Below are positions 20,222 to 28,485 of a stretch of 64,000 nucleotides of DNA, in pieces. The DNA is from Vibrio galatheae (lineage in GTDB: Bacteria; Pseudomonadota; Gammaproteobacteria; Enterobacterales; Vibrionaceae), in the NCBI RefSeq assembly GCF_000967545.1, contig NZ_JXXV01000036.1, positions 1 to 64,000 of the forward strand. The letters are read 5' to 3'. Position numbers and translations under genes: made by a program. The notes beneath the pieces are model-generated. The model worked only from the letters and a program-made list of their open reading frames with translations, had not been told where the DNA came from and searched no databases. Each line of letters opens with the position of its first letter. Position 1 is the first letter of the stretch.

Positions 20222-21088
20222 ATGTGGCAAGCCATTTCTAAACAGCTTTCTGAAACCTTGATGTTTTCTTATGAAATTGTTGAAAAGGAAAAAGTGAATG
20301 GTGGCGATATTAGTGATTGCTACATGGTTTCCGATGGCGAACAACGCTATTTTATTAAGGTAAACAAGCGCAGTTTTCTGCCTAAATATGAGATAGAAGC
20401 AGAGAATATTCGAATCTTACGCGAGAGCAACACGGTATTTGTCCCCGAGTTGATTTTAACCGGAAAATCGAAGGAGCACTCGTTCATTATTCTTAACTAT
20501 CTACCCACAAAGCCACTCGACGACAGCAAAAATAGCTTTGCGTTTGGTCAGCAGTTGGCGCGATTACATCAATGGGGAGATCAAAAGGAATATGGCTTTG
20601 ATCAAGATAACTTCATCGGCGCAACCCTTCAACCCAATCGCTGGAACCGAAAATGGGCACGATTTTTTGCCGAGCAAAGAATCGGTTGGCAACTCCAATT
20701 GTTGCGAGAGAAAGGCATTAACCTTACTGATATAAACGAGTTTACAGAATTAGTCCATGACCGTTTAGCCAGCCACCAGCCGAAACCTTCTTTACTGCAC
20801 GGTGATCTCTGGCATGGCAACGTTGCTAACTCGGTATTCGGTCCGATTTGTTATGATCCGGCTTGTTACTGGGGAGATCGCGAGTGTGATATCGCCATGA
20901 CAGAATTATTTGAAGGCTTTCAACCTGAGTTTTATCAAGGCTACGAAAGCATTGCACCGCTCGATTTTAGCTACAGCGAACGGAAAGATATTTATAACTT
21001 GTATCATCTGCTTAACCACTACAATCAATTTGGCGGTCACTACTTAGATCAATCAGAACGACTAATAAAACAGATTCTTTCATATTAA
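20222..21088 (+). CDS. Fructosamine kinase family protein (YniA-like)
   Basis: A 288-residue small-molecule kinase of the fructosamine/ketosamine-3-kinase family. The glycine loop region is VNGGDISDCY, the Lys motif is YFIKVNK, and the catalytic segment is LLHGDLWHGN, followed by the metal-binding Asp in CYDPACYWGDRECD. These proteins phosphorylate ketosamines formed by protein glycation, allowing deglycation; E. coli YniA is the close relative in both length and motifs. It is preceded by a 340-base gap, so it has its own promoter. The physiological substrate here is not proven. Confidence 0.87.
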   Translation: MWQAISKQLSETLMFSYEIVEKEKVNGGDISDCYMVSDGEQRYFIKVNKRSFLPKYEIEAENIRILRESNTVFVPELILTGKSKEHSFIILNYLPTKPLDDSKNSFAFGQQLARLHQWGDQKEYGFDQDNFIGATLQPNRWNRKWARFFAEQRIGWQLQLLREKGINLTDINEFTELVHDRLASHQPKPSLLHGDLWHGNVANSVFGPICYDPACYWGDRECDIAMTELFEGFQPEFYQGYESIAPLDFSYSERKDIYNLYHLLNHYNQFGGHYLDQSERLIKQILSY

Positions 21089-21339
21089 ATATGAATGATT
21101 TAGCACTTATAATACAATAAGTTACAATAACTCAGTTTCTTCGTTGTCAAATGTTTTCATTATCAATAGTGAAGTTTGCGGCAACGGAAAACTGATTTCC
21201 TTACTCGAGTCAAATTTTGTACTTAATTCATGTCGAATAGAAACTTCTCCGCTTAAAATAGAGACGTCTACAGGGGCTATCCTTGATTTCAGGGAAGCAG
21301 TTAGACATTCGTTTTCTATAAGTTGTAAGGAAAAATGTG

Positions 21340-21543
21340 ATGAGAAAATATACAGAAAAGATGGTTTCATGCCCCCACTGCGGACATTCAATAAGTCTTA
21401 CATTAGATGCTTCAAATGGAAGCCAAAACTTTTATGATGATTGCCCTGCTTGTTGCCATGCGATTCATTTAAGCATGACAGTCAATGAGCAAATGGACAA
21501 GATAGACCTTCTCATAGACGCAGACGACGAACAAATTTTTTAA
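21340..21543 (+). CDS. CPXCG-motif small zinc-ribbon protein
   Basis: A 67-residue protein with two Cys pairs, SCPHCGHS and DCPACCHA, spaced as in a zinc ribbon, followed by an acidic C-terminus. I recognise this as the cysteine-rich CPXCG family of proteobacteria; the function is unknown. The ATG at 21340 has AAGGA eight bases upstream, which decides against a longer overlapping frame that begins at 21144 and lacks family features. It ends four bases before a bidirectional terminator shared with ribE. Confidence 0.75.
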   Translation: MRKYTEKMVSCPHCGHSISLTLDASNGSQNFYDDCPACCHAIHLSMTVNEQMDKIDLLIDADDEQIF

Positions 21544-21546
21544 AAA

Positions 21547-21566
21547 AAGCGCCTAGCGGCGCTTTT
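21547..21566. terminator. Bidirectional terminator
   Basis: Stem GCGCC-tagc-GGCGC (21549-21562) flanked by six or more A on the left and T on the right. It lies between the convergent CPXCG gene and ribE. Confidence 0.85.
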
Positions 21567-22178
21567 TTACTTGATTCGATCGGCTAATAAGCGCTCCACG
21601 GTATCAACAATCGCCTGTGTTTGCGGATCAAACTCGATATTGACTTTGTCTCCGACTTTTCTCTGACCAAAGAGTGTGCGTTGCAGCGTTTCAGGAATTA
21701 GGTGAACGGAGAAAGACGCTTCGTTGACCTCGCCAATCGTCAACGAACAGCCATCTAAGCCAATATAGCCTTTCGCTAGCACGTACTTCATTTGCTCTTG
21801 AGGAAGAGAGAACCAAATTGTGCGATTATTGGGGGTATCAATGACCTCGACCACCTCCCCCATTAGAGAGATATGTCCAGACATAGAGTGGCCACCGATT
21901 TCATCACCGAACTTGGCCGCGCGTTCAATATTGACTGAATCACCAATGGTTAAATCACCAAGGTTGGTCAGTGCCAATGTGGCTTGCATCAGATCAAAAC
22001 TGATCAAATCACCATTTATTTGAGTCACGGTTAAACAGCACCCGTTATGTGCTACAGAAGCACCTATCGACAAACCCTGGCTCATTTCATCACTTAATTT
22101 TACAGTATGAGTTTGAAAGTTATGTTTTTTATCAATAGCAACGACTTGCGCCATTCCTTGAACAATTCCTGTGAACAT
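21567..22178 (-). CDS. ribE: Riboflavin synthase alpha subunit
   Basis: A 203-residue enzyme that dismutates two molecules of 6,7-dimethyl-8-ribityllumazine to riboflavin. It shows the typical two tandem barrel repeats: the first begins MFTGIVQG and has [10 protein letters not shown], and the second has [22 protein letters not shown], with its GHS/GH motif, lies between them. It is slightly shorter than the E. coli protein (213). It stands apart from other rib genes and is divergent from norM. I found no FMN riboswitch upstream. Confidence 0.93.
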   Translation of the reverse strand: MFTGIVQGMAQVVAIDKKHNFQTHTVKLSDEMSQGLSIGASVAHNGCCLTVTQINGDLISFDLMQATLALTNLGDLTIGDSVNIERAAKFGDEIGGHSMSGHISLMGEVVEVIDTPNNRTIWFSLPQEQMKYVLAKGYIGLDGCSLTIGEVNEASFSVHLIPETLQRTLFGQRKVGDKVNIEFDPQTQAIVDTVERLLADRIK

Positions 22179-22316
22179 TGATCATTTCCGCGAGTTTTTC
22201 ATGGTGCTTAGTGTGACATTTCTTTATTATCACGCACAATCATTTTCTCTTTTGTTCGCTAGCGTTCGTTCGCCCTATCCGCTAGTGGTTCAGGCCATCA
22301 AAGTTTGGAGTTTTTC

Positions 22317-23687
22317 TTGCAGCGTTATAAAACAGAGGCCAATTCATTAGTCCGCCTCGCAACACCGGTACTTATTGCCTCGGTAGCACAAACAGGCATG
22401 GGCTTTGTCGATACTGTCATGGCTGGTGGCGTCAGTGCAACGGATATGGCCGCCGTATCCATTGCAGCGAGCATTTGGCTACCATCGATATTATTTGGTA
22501 TCGGCCTATTGATGGCACTGGTACCTGTGGTGGCACAACTTAACGGTTCAGGTAAACAGCACAAAGTGCCATTTGAAATACAGCAAGGTATAGCAATGGC
22601 ATTGCTACTTTCGATACCGACAGGCCTTGTCTTACTCCAGACAGAATCCATTCTTAATTTAATGAACGTCGAACCTTTGATGGCAAGTAAAACCATCGGT
22701 TACATGCATGCGGTGATCTTTGCCGTGCCTGCGTTCTTGTTATTCCAAGCATTACGCAGTTTAACCGACGGTATGTCACTGACTAAACCTGCGATGGTGA
22801 TTGGCTTTGTCGGCCTGCTGTTGAACATTCCGTTAAACTGGATTTTTGTCTATGGGAAATTTGGCGCGCCAGCGTTAGGTGGCGTTGGTTGTGGCGTTGC
22901 AACAGCTATCGTGTACTGGGTGATGTTCCTTATGTTGCTGTTTTATGTGATGACATCGCAGCGACTGGCAAAAGTAAATCTATTTGGACAATTCCATAAA
23001 CCCAACTTAAAAGCACTCATTAAGCTTTTAAAGCTCGGTTTTCCTGTTGCCGCTGCGATGTTCTTTGAAGTGACCTTATTTGCAGTGGTTGCCTTATTGG
23101 TTGCGCCGTTAGGCCCTTTGGTTGTCGCAGCGCATCAAGTCGCAATAAACTTCTCGTCAATGGTATTTATGCTACCAATGAGTATTGGTGCAGCGACCAG
23201 TATTCGCGTTGGTCATCGCCTTGGCGAGTCAAATGTCGAGGGTGCGACCATTGCCTCGCGAGTCGGTGTGATTGTCGCGGTGGCAACGGCATTGGTAACG
23301 GCGTTGCTAACCGTCCTGTTCCGCGAGCAGGTGGCCCTCTTATATACAGATAATCGCGGCGTTATTGATCTTGCGCTGCAACTGCTATTGTTCGCCGCCA
23401 TTTATCAAGTTGCTGACGCGGTTCAGGTTGTGGCTGCGGGTGCACTACGTGGATACAAAGATATGGCAGCGATTTTCAACCGTACCTTTATCGCGTATTG
23501 GATATTAGGGCTACCGCTGGGCTACATTCTCGCAATGACAGACTGGCTCGTTGAGCCTATGGGCGCTCAAGGTTTCTGGATGGGCTTCATTATTGGTTTA
23601 TCATCTGCTGCTGCTATGCTGAGTATTCGATTGAGATGGATGCATAAGCTCGGTGACCAAGTACAGCTAGAGTTAGCATCAAAATAA
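22317..23687 (+). CDS. norM: Multidrug/Na+ antiporter NorM (MATE)
   Basis: A 456-residue MATE-family efflux pump with twelve hydrophobic segments. It exports cationic drugs and fluoroquinolones in exchange for sodium ions. The N-terminal region RLATPVLIASVAQTGMGFVDTVMAG and the central LRSLTDGMSLTKPAMV closely resemble V. parahaemolyticus NorM. I chose the TTG at 22317: GGAG lies six bases upstream, and the resulting length equals that of the characterised Vibrio protein. The alternative TTG at 22305 overlaps that ribosome site. It is divergent from ribE and ends at a strong terminator. Confidence 0.93.
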   Translation: MQRYKTEANSLVRLATPVLIASVAQTGMGFVDTVMAGGVSATDMAAVSIAASIWLPSILFGIGLLMALVPVVAQLNGSGKQHKVPFEIQQGIAMALLLSIPTGLVLLQTESILNLMNVEPLMASKTIGYMHAVIFAVPAFLLFQALRSLTDGMSLTKPAMVIGFVGLLLNIPLNWIFVYGKFGAPALGGVGCGVATAIVYWVMFLMLLFYVMTSQRLAKVNLFGQFHKPNLKALIKLLKLGFPVAAAMFFEVTLFAVVALLVAPLGPLVVAAHQVAINFSSMVFMLPMSIGAATSIRVGHRLGESNVEGATIASRVGVIVAVATALVTALLTVLFREQVALLYTDNRGVIDLALQLLLFAAIYQVADAVQVVAAGALRGYKDMAAIFNRTFIAYWILGLPLGYILAMTDWLVEPMGAQGFWMGFIIGLSSAAAMLSIRLRWMHKLGDQVQLELASK

Positions 23688-23689
23688 TT

Positions 23690-23709
23690 AAAGGCCCACT
23701 CGGGCCTTT
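23690..23709. terminator. Bidirectional terminator
   Basis: Perfect 8-bp stem AAAGGCCC / GGGCCTTT with a 4-nt loop, just after norM and between it and the convergent ligase gene. Confidence 0.85.
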
Positions 23710-23716
23710 AATCCAT

Positions 23717-24568
23717 CTAATCTATCCGTTCTCTGATATAGCGCGCAAACTTGGGAATGCCGTTATGAGTCAGTCCATTATAACGGAAGGTAATCTTAGC
23801 CCCCACTTGAGGCGGATTCACCCGCTGTGCATCACTAAACCCACTACCAATGTAAAACTGCCTTCCATCCGCCATCTGGACAAGCAAGGCACCCATTTTC
23901 CCTTTCAGTCTGCCGTTGCCAACTTTATAGCCCACCACTAACGCTTCGGCATCTTGATGTTTTTTAAGCTTCAAGAGGTCACTGCTTCTTCCAGCTTGAT
24001 ATCGACTGGTGATTTTTCGCAGCATGATCCCCTCTCCCATGGTATCTGCCACGCTATCTAAATATGAGAATAAGGCTTGTTCACTTTCTATTGGAGTGTG
24101 TTCAATGTATTGAATATGCTCCAAGCCAAGGTTGTCGACTAGGTGAACTAAATTGAAGTAGCGTTTTGGGTAATCACCGGCGGAATGAGGAACATCAAAC
24201 AACATAAATTTTATTTGGCGCCAAGCCACGTGATTGGGCTCTTTGTCTAGAACGGTTTGCTGGACGAGGTGAAAATTTCCTCTGCCAGCCCAAAGTTCAC
24301 CTTCAAGCGGATAGTCTGGAAGCTGACGAGTAAACCATGGCGGCGCAGAAATCACTTTTCCATTTCTGGTTGTTAACGCTTTCCCATTCCAGATTGCCCT
24401 TATCCCATCAAGCTTTTCACTTTGCCAATAGTCCGTAACATCGATACTAGCGTCATACACTGTCGCTAAAGTGACTGGCAGGGAATCTGCTATTTTTTCT
24501 GTTGCTTGTGCCGATGTGGCAAACGTTGATAATACGCCGATAGCAACCAGCGTTAACCTGATCTTCAT
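23717..24568 (-). CDS. Periplasmic ATP-dependent DNA ligase (Lig E type)
   Basis: A 283-residue minimal ATP-dependent DNA ligase with a signal peptide ending near AQA|TE (about residue 22), so it is predicted to act in the periplasm. The adenylation motif is SEKLDGIRAIW, with nucleophile Lys. Later motifs include LEGELWAG (III), FMLFDVPHSAG (IIIa), GEGIMLRK (IV) and LLKLKKH (V). The C-terminus is a short OB-fold (IGSGFSDAQR). This is the Lig E class known from Vibrio, Haemophilus and Neisseria, whose role may involve extracellular or incoming DNA. The start could be ATG 24568 or 24580; neither has a strong ribosome site. Confidence 0.88.
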   Translation of the reverse strand: MKIRLTLVAIGVLSTFATSAQATEKIADSLPVTLATVYDASIDVTDYWQSEKLDGIRAIWNGKALTTRNGKVISAPPWFTRQLPDYPLEGELWAGRGNFHLVQQTVLDKEPNHVAWRQIKFMLFDVPHSAGDYPKRYFNLVHLVDNLGLEHIQYIEHTPIESEQALFSYLDSVADTMGEGIMLRKITSRYQAGRSSDLLKLKKHQDAEALVVGYKVGNGRLKGKMGALLVQMADGRQFYIGSGFSDAQRVNPPQVGAKITFRYNGLTHNGIPKFARYIRERID

Positions 24569-24960
24569 ACCCGTGTCCATACTGAATAGAGGAATAACAG
24601 AGTGCTACAGCTGGTCCATAGGTCAACGATTCACTCAACAACGCTCGACTCACCTCTAATTGGTTCTCAACTGACGGATTTCTCGATTACACCAAAATAG
24701 GGAATGTCATTGATGCGTTGTCATCAGAAATTAGCTAGCCACTCATCCAATTCAACGCTGCCTCACGACTAACAGAGCAGGATCGCGCTACAATCAAGAT
24801 TTCAGTGAACTATGTTCGTGATTTGATGCACATTTTTCGTCAAACAACGCGTAAAACAACAACAATTCGATTAGTTATAAAGCAAACGAATCAAAAACGA
24901 ATAAAATGCACTTGCACGATTACGGAACTCTCGGTAACATCCATCTCGTTCTTAAGGAAT
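24569..24960. other. Noncoding gap before tRNA-Val pair
   Basis: A gap of about 390 bases with divergent promoters for the ligase gene and the tRNA pair. Apart from the tRNA promoter candidate near its right end, I see no gene I can support. An open frame here runs into the tRNA and is not credible. Confidence 0.4.
24912..24940 (+). promoter_or_regulatory. Candidate promoter of tRNA-Val operon
   Basis: TTGCAC, 17 bases, TAACAT. Transcription would begin about 14 bases before the first tRNA. The match to consensus is moderate, so this rests mainly on spacing and position. Confidence 0.4.
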
Positions 24961-25037
24961 GGGTCCGTAGCTCAGTTGGTTAGAGTACTACCTTGACATG
25001 GTAGGGGTCGGCGATTCGAGTTCGCCCGGACCCACCA
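24961..25037 (+). tRNA. tRNA-Val (GAC)
   Basis: A 77-base cloverleaf including an encoded CCA. The acceptor stem is GGGTCCG/CGGACCC with discriminator A. The D arm is GCTC-AGTTGGTTA-GAGT, which has one G-U pair. The anticodon arm is CTACC-TTGACAT-GGTAG, with anticodon GAC reading GUC and GUU. The T arm is GGCGA-TTCGAGT-TCGCC. Confidence 0.95.
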
Positions 25038-25073
25038 CTCCTTACTGCATCGTAATGCGAAGAACAAAAATTT

Positions 25074-25150
25074 GGGTCCGTAGCTCAGTTGGTTAGAGTA
25101 CTACCTTGACATGGTAGGGGTCGGCGATTCGAGTTCGCCCGGACCCACCA
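25074..25150 (+). tRNA. tRNA-Val (GAC), second identical copy
   Basis: Identical over all 77 bases to the copy at 24961, separated by a 36-base spacer. The pair is followed by a terminator, so both are processed from one transcript. Confidence 0.95.
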
Positions 25151-25160
25151 AATTTAAACA

Positions 25161-25190
25161 AAAAGCCCGCTTTATGCGGGCTTTTTGTTT
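25161..25190 (+). terminator. Terminator of tRNA-Val operon
   Basis: Stem AAAAGCCCGC-tttat-GCGGGCTTTTT followed by T-rich sequence, 11 bases after the second tRNA. Confidence 0.9.
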
Positions 25191-25357
25191 GTTGAACTAT
25201 GTGAATCCATCTCATTGACCTAAACGGATTAATCTACTCCTCATCCGCTACAGGTATACCGTTGCCCATTTAGCGGCAAATCCACCACATAAGCTTAGAG
25301 TGCAAGCAAGAAGAATATTTGCTAGGATGCGCCCCCCGACTGTTAGTGAGTGACATC

Positions 25358-25558
25358 ATGAACCGTAAGAAAAAAATAAATAGCATCTTAAAAGCTAAAC
25401 AGAAAAAGCAAAATGCCAAGCTGCATAAGAGCAATAAGCCGCGCTATATCTCTAAGGCTGAACGCGCAAAAATGGACGCGGAAGAGCAAAGCCAACAAGC
25501 AAGTGAAACAACTGAAGAGTGTGCAGTTGAGCCTACCGAGAGTTCGGCACAAGAGTAA
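25358..25558 (+). CDS. DUF2986-type small basic protein
   Basis: A 66-residue protein with a very basic N-terminal half (MNRKKKINSILKAKQKKQ), which includes the segment NKPRYISKAERAKM, and an acidic Glu/Ser-rich tail. I recognise it as the DUF2986 family of vibrios; the function is unknown. The composition suggests nucleic-acid or ribosome association (inference). ATG 25358 was chosen over the upstream TTG at 25319, whose extra residues are not family-like. A terminator follows. Confidence 0.75.
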   Translation: MNRKKKINSILKAKQKKQNAKLHKSNKPRYISKAERAKMDAEEQSQQASETTEECAVEPTESSAQE

Positions 25559-25577
25559 TATAAAGACATAAGTTGCG

Positions 25578-25610
25578 AAAAGCGCCAGATCAGTACTGAT
25601 TGGCGCTTTT
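25578..25610. terminator. Terminator after DUF2986 gene
   Basis: Perfect 10-bp stem AAAAGCGCCA / TGGCGCTTTT with a 13-base loop, lying between the convergent DUF2986 and NYN-domain genes. Confidence 0.8.
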
Positions 25611-25645
25611 AATGACGGTGTTGACCACTAAAGAAACCGTATTAG

Positions 25646-26125
25646 TTAGCGCTTGATAAGTAAGTTTTGATCGATTGGAATATATCTATCACATACATCG
25701 ATTAGTGCTTGAGCCGTTAAACCCGGCACGCCATACACATCTACTTTAGTAGCAAAGCGTTGTTGAATTCGTTCCACCAGCAGCTCAAAATCTCCATCGC
25801 CGGAGAGTAATATGACACGATCGACTTTGGCCGCTGCTTCAAACACATCAAGCGTAATACCAACATCCCAGTCCCCTTTTGCACTACCATCTTGTCTTTG
25901 AATATAGGGTTTAAGTTTAACGTTAAAACCTATTCCTCTTAGTATGTGATGAAACTGACGTTGTTTAGGATCATTTGAGGCAATGGCATACGCGTTCGCT
26001 TCAACAACTTCTTGCCCCTCAGTGGCGACGTACCAAAACTGGTTATAATCGAAATTGGTTCGATATTTGTCTCTAGTGGTGTAATAGATGTTTTGTACAT
26101 CAACAAAGATAGCGACTTTTTCCAT
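25646..26125 (-). CDS. NYN-domain (LabA/DUF88) putative ribonuclease
   Basis: A 159-residue protein that is a single NYN domain, a PIN-like nuclease fold. The conserved acidic residues stand in IFVDVQNIYY, KGDWDVGITLDV and LLSGDGDFELLVE, matching the metal-binding pattern of LabA-like proteins. Members are thought to act as RNA-cleaving enzymes, but the substrate is unknown here. It stands alone, divided from cobA by a hairpin. The ATG at 26125 is the natural start (MEKVAIFVD). Confidence 0.85.
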   Translation of the reverse strand: MEKVAIFVDVQNIYYTTRDKYRTNFDYNQFWYVATEGQEVVEANAYAIASNDPKQRQFHHILRGIGFNVKLKPYIQRQDGSAKGDWDVGITLDVFEAAAKVDRVILLSGDGDFELLVERIQQRFATKVDVYGVPGLTAQALIDVCDRYIPIDQNLLIKR

Positions 26126-26190
26126 AATTGATTACCTTAATTTCGATGGCGAAACTTTATCAGAACAGTAATCGAATTACAGTAAAGCAA

Positions 26191-26225
26191 AGGCCCGAAT
26201 TCACCATCAGGGTAAATTCAGGCCT
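26191..26225 (-). terminator. Hairpin downstream of cobA
   Basis: An 11-bp stem with one mismatch (AGGCCCGAATT / AATTCAGGCCT) just past the cobA stop on the minus strand. The following T tract is interrupted, so it may be a terminator or an mRNA-end stabiliser. Confidence 0.6.
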
Positions 26226-26250
26226 CAAAGTATCTATTGAAAGGCGAGCT

Positions 26251-27024
26251 TTAACTGTCAGAATTTGGTGGCTGAAACCATTTCAGCTTGTCATGCAATG
26301 TGGTTACGTTACCAACGACAATCAAAGCTGGGCTGACAGCCTGCTCCGCCATCGTTGGTAAATCTTTCAGTAAACCAGTAAACACACGTTGTTCAGGCCG
26401 AGTCCCATTTTCGATGATGGCACAAGAGATGGTTGCATCCAGCCCTGTTTCTAGCAGCTTTTGAGTAATATAGCCGCTTTGCTTTAGGCCCATATAGAAC
26501 ACCAGCGTGTTGTTTGATTGTGCCAATGAATGCCACTCGATTTCACGTCCATCTTTTTGTACATGACCAGTAATGAACTGAACGCTTTGCGCGTGATCGC
26601 GGTGCGTTAATGGAATACCGGCATAAGCCGTTGCACCCGCCGCCGCAGTGATGCCTGGAACCACATCGAATTTAATACCAAATTGCGCCAGCTCTTCGAG
26701 CTCTTCCCCACCACGACCAAAGATAAACGAATCCCCGCCTTTCAAGCGAACAACACGTTTACCCTCTTGGGCTTTTTGTACCAAGATCTGGTTGATTTGA
26801 TCTTGCGGTACGCAGTGAAAATCGAGCCTCTTACCCACGTAGATCATTTCGGCACTCGAATCGGCCAGCGCTAAGATCTCTTTAGACACCAATCGGTCAT
26901 ATACCACCACTTGCGCGGCTTGAATCGCTTTTAACCCTTTGACTGTAAGCAGATCAGGATCGCCCGGCCCGGCACCAACAAGTGAAACAAAGCCGCTGTT
27001 CAAAGATTCGTGGTGAGTAGTCAT
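26251..27024 (-). CDS. cobA: Uroporphyrinogen-III C-methyltransferase
   Basis: A 257-residue S-adenosylmethionine-dependent enzyme that makes precorrin-2 from uroporphyrinogen III, the first step to siroheme. The motifs [37 protein letters not shown] and PGITAAAG are all present. It has only the SUMT domain, without the oxidase/chelatase half found in CysG. Siroheme is the prosthetic group of NirB, whose gene lies upstream in the same direction after nirD and nirC, so the placement makes metabolic sense. I chose ATG 27024 (MTTHHESL); the upstream extension is unlike the family. Confidence 0.93.
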   Translation of the reverse strand: MTTHHESLNSGFVSLVGAGPGDPDLLTVKGLKAIQAAQVVVYDRLVSKEILALADSSAEMIYVGKRLDFHCVPQDQINQILVQKAQEGKRVVRLKGGDSFIFGRGGEELEELAQFGIKFDVVPGITAAAGATAYAGIPLTHRDHAQSVQFITGHVQKDGREIEWHSLAQSNNTLVFYMGLKQSGYITQKLLETGLDATISCAIIENGTRPEQRVFTGLLKDLPTMAEQAVSPALIVVGNVTTLHDKLKWFQPPNSDS

Positions 27025-27139
27025 ATCAATGCCTATCGAAAAATTTAGAGGTAAAGAGTAACACTCAAAAGATAAGCAAGGAGTATTACTTTTTATCGCT
27101 AAACCAAGAAAAGAATGTATAGATGCGAAGATTAAGAAA

Positions 27140-27165
27140 GGCCCCACCGAATCAAAGGTGAGGCC
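27140..27165 (-). terminator. Hairpin between nirC and cobA
   Basis: Stem GGCC-c-CACC / GGTG-a-GGCC just past the nirC stop on the minus strand, followed by a short T-rich stretch. It probably reduces rather than blocks read-through into cobA (inference). Confidence 0.55.
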
Positions 27166-27173
27166 ACACTCGA

Positions 27174-28022
27174 TTATTTAGCTACAGCAGGTTGCGCTTT
27201 GACTTCTTGTTCAGCATTGATAGAAGGCGCTGTTTTTGCGTGCGTTAGGTAAAGTGGAATACAGGTCATCACTAGACCACCAACAATGTTACCTAGGATG
27301 GTTGGGATCAGGTTGAAGTTCAGCCAAGTCGCGATACCGAAATCCGCGCCTAGCAGCATGCCTAATGGGAATAGGAACATGTTAACCACAGTGTGCTCAA
27401 ACACCAGCGCGAAGAAGATAAAGATTGGGAACCACATCATCATCACACGGCCAGCGACAGTGCGTGCCGTCATATTGCCGATAACACCGAGACACACCAT
27501 TAGGTTACAGAAGATACCGCGCACGAAACAGGTGATCCAACCGTCCATGCCCATTGCTTCAAAGCCTGCACTACGAGCGGTAGAAGCGCCAATGAACGTT
27601 TTCGCTACGCCATTGAGTTCAAGCGTGAAGTTACCAGTTAATGAAACTGCGACTAGGTAAGCCACCAACAATGAACCAATCAAGTTGCCAAGCCCAACTA
27701 AGCCCCAGCAGCGCAAGATACGGCCCCAAGTGATACCCGGGCGACCATCAAACTTTGCTAACGGCGCAAGGCCAAATACACCAGTGACCAAGTCATAGCC
27801 CATGACTGAGAGAATAACGAAGCCCACTGGGAACACCAGCGCACCAACAAGTCCAATTCCCGTTTGAGTAATTGCGGTAATAGCTACCACAACCGCTAGC
27901 GAAAGAATAACACCCGCCATAGTGCCGCGAAGAATCAAATCGCGCGTACTTGTGTTGGTTTTTGCTTCACCGATATTGATCATGGTTTGCACAAATTCTG
28001 CAGGTTTAAAATCAGTAGACAT
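27174..28022 (-). CDS. nirC: Formate/nitrite transporter family channel NirC
   Basis: A 282-residue pentameric-channel family membrane protein with about six helices. FNT-type segments include the long hydrophobic stretch ending [19 protein letters not shown] (TM2 and omega loop region) and [15 protein letters not shown], which contains the conserved central His. The position behind nirBD indicates nitrite import or export rather than formate. ATG 28022 has an AAGGA ribosome site, deciding against 28040. About 125 bases separate it from nirD. Confidence 0.88.
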   Translation of the reverse strand: MSTDFKPAEFVQTMINIGEAKTNTSTRDLILRGTMAGVILSLAVVVAITAITQTGIGLVGALVFPVGFVILSVMGYDLVTGVFGLAPLAKFDGRPGITWGRILRCWGLVGLGNLIGSLLVAYLVAVSLTGNFTLELNGVAKTFIGASTARSAGFEAMGMDGWITCFVRGIFCNLMVCLGVIGNMTARTVAGRVMMMWFPIFIFFALVFEHTVVNMFLFPLGMLLGADFGIATWLNFNLIPTILGNIVGGLVMTCIPLYLTHAKTAPSINAEQEVKAQPAVAK

Positions 28023-28147
28023 GAATGTGTCCTTATCCAAAAGTGAAAGTTAAAAGTTGAAATCAAATAGTGAAAGGCTCGCTGTTGCTCTGTCCTCACA
28101 ACGAAAAACAGCAAACCTTGAAGCTATTCAATCTCGTGACAACTCAT

Positions 28148-28471
28148 TTAAGCTGCGACCTCGACTTTACCTTTGCTTACTCGTGCTTGGTACGATTTCA
28201 CGCTCTTGGTTGCGTCTTCCATGCAGGCACCAGTAGCCAGGTTAAAACGTTGCTTCTTCAGCGGGCTAGCTACCCAAAGCTGGTCGTCGTGCTCAACAAT
28301 TAAACCGCGTGATAATACGTTTGACTGGAAAAACGGATCCATGTTGTTAATTGCAAACACTTCTTCTGTCGCACGCGGGCGGAAGATCGCCACTTGTTGA
28401 CCGTTAAGCAGTGCAACCACACCCGTACCAGGGATTATGTCGTCAATGCTACAAACTTTTGTAAATGCCAT
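28148..28471 (-). CDS. nirD: Nitrite reductase small subunit NirD
   Basis: A 107-residue Rieske-fold subunit of the cytoplasmic NAD(P)H-nitrite reductase. It has the NirD pattern TGVVALLNGQQVAIFRPRATEEVFAINNMDPFF but lacks the CxH/CxxH iron-sulfur ligands, as is usual for enterobacterial NirD. It starts 14 bases after the nirB stop, with an AGGGA ribosome site. It supports NirB activity in reducing nitrite to ammonia. Confidence 0.92.
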   Translation of the reverse strand: MAFTKVCSIDDIIPGTGVVALLNGQQVAIFRPRATEEVFAINNMDPFFQSNVLSRGLIVEHDDQLWVASPLKKQRFNLATGACMEDATKSVKSYQARVSKGKVEVAA

Positions 28472-28485
28472 GATGTTGTCCCTAC

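Noticed and set aside
21144..21437. Open frame of 97 codons overlapping the CPXCG gene
   Set aside because: It overlaps the better-supported CPXCG gene, which has a proper ribosome site and Cys motif; the longer frame shows no family features.
22179..22316. Possible FMN riboswitch upstream of ribE
   Set aside because: The gap is only about 140 bases shared with norM, and I could not recognise the RFN conserved blocks.
24805..24996. Open frame running into the first tRNA-Val
   Set aside because: It overlaps a tRNA gene and its composition is not protein-like.
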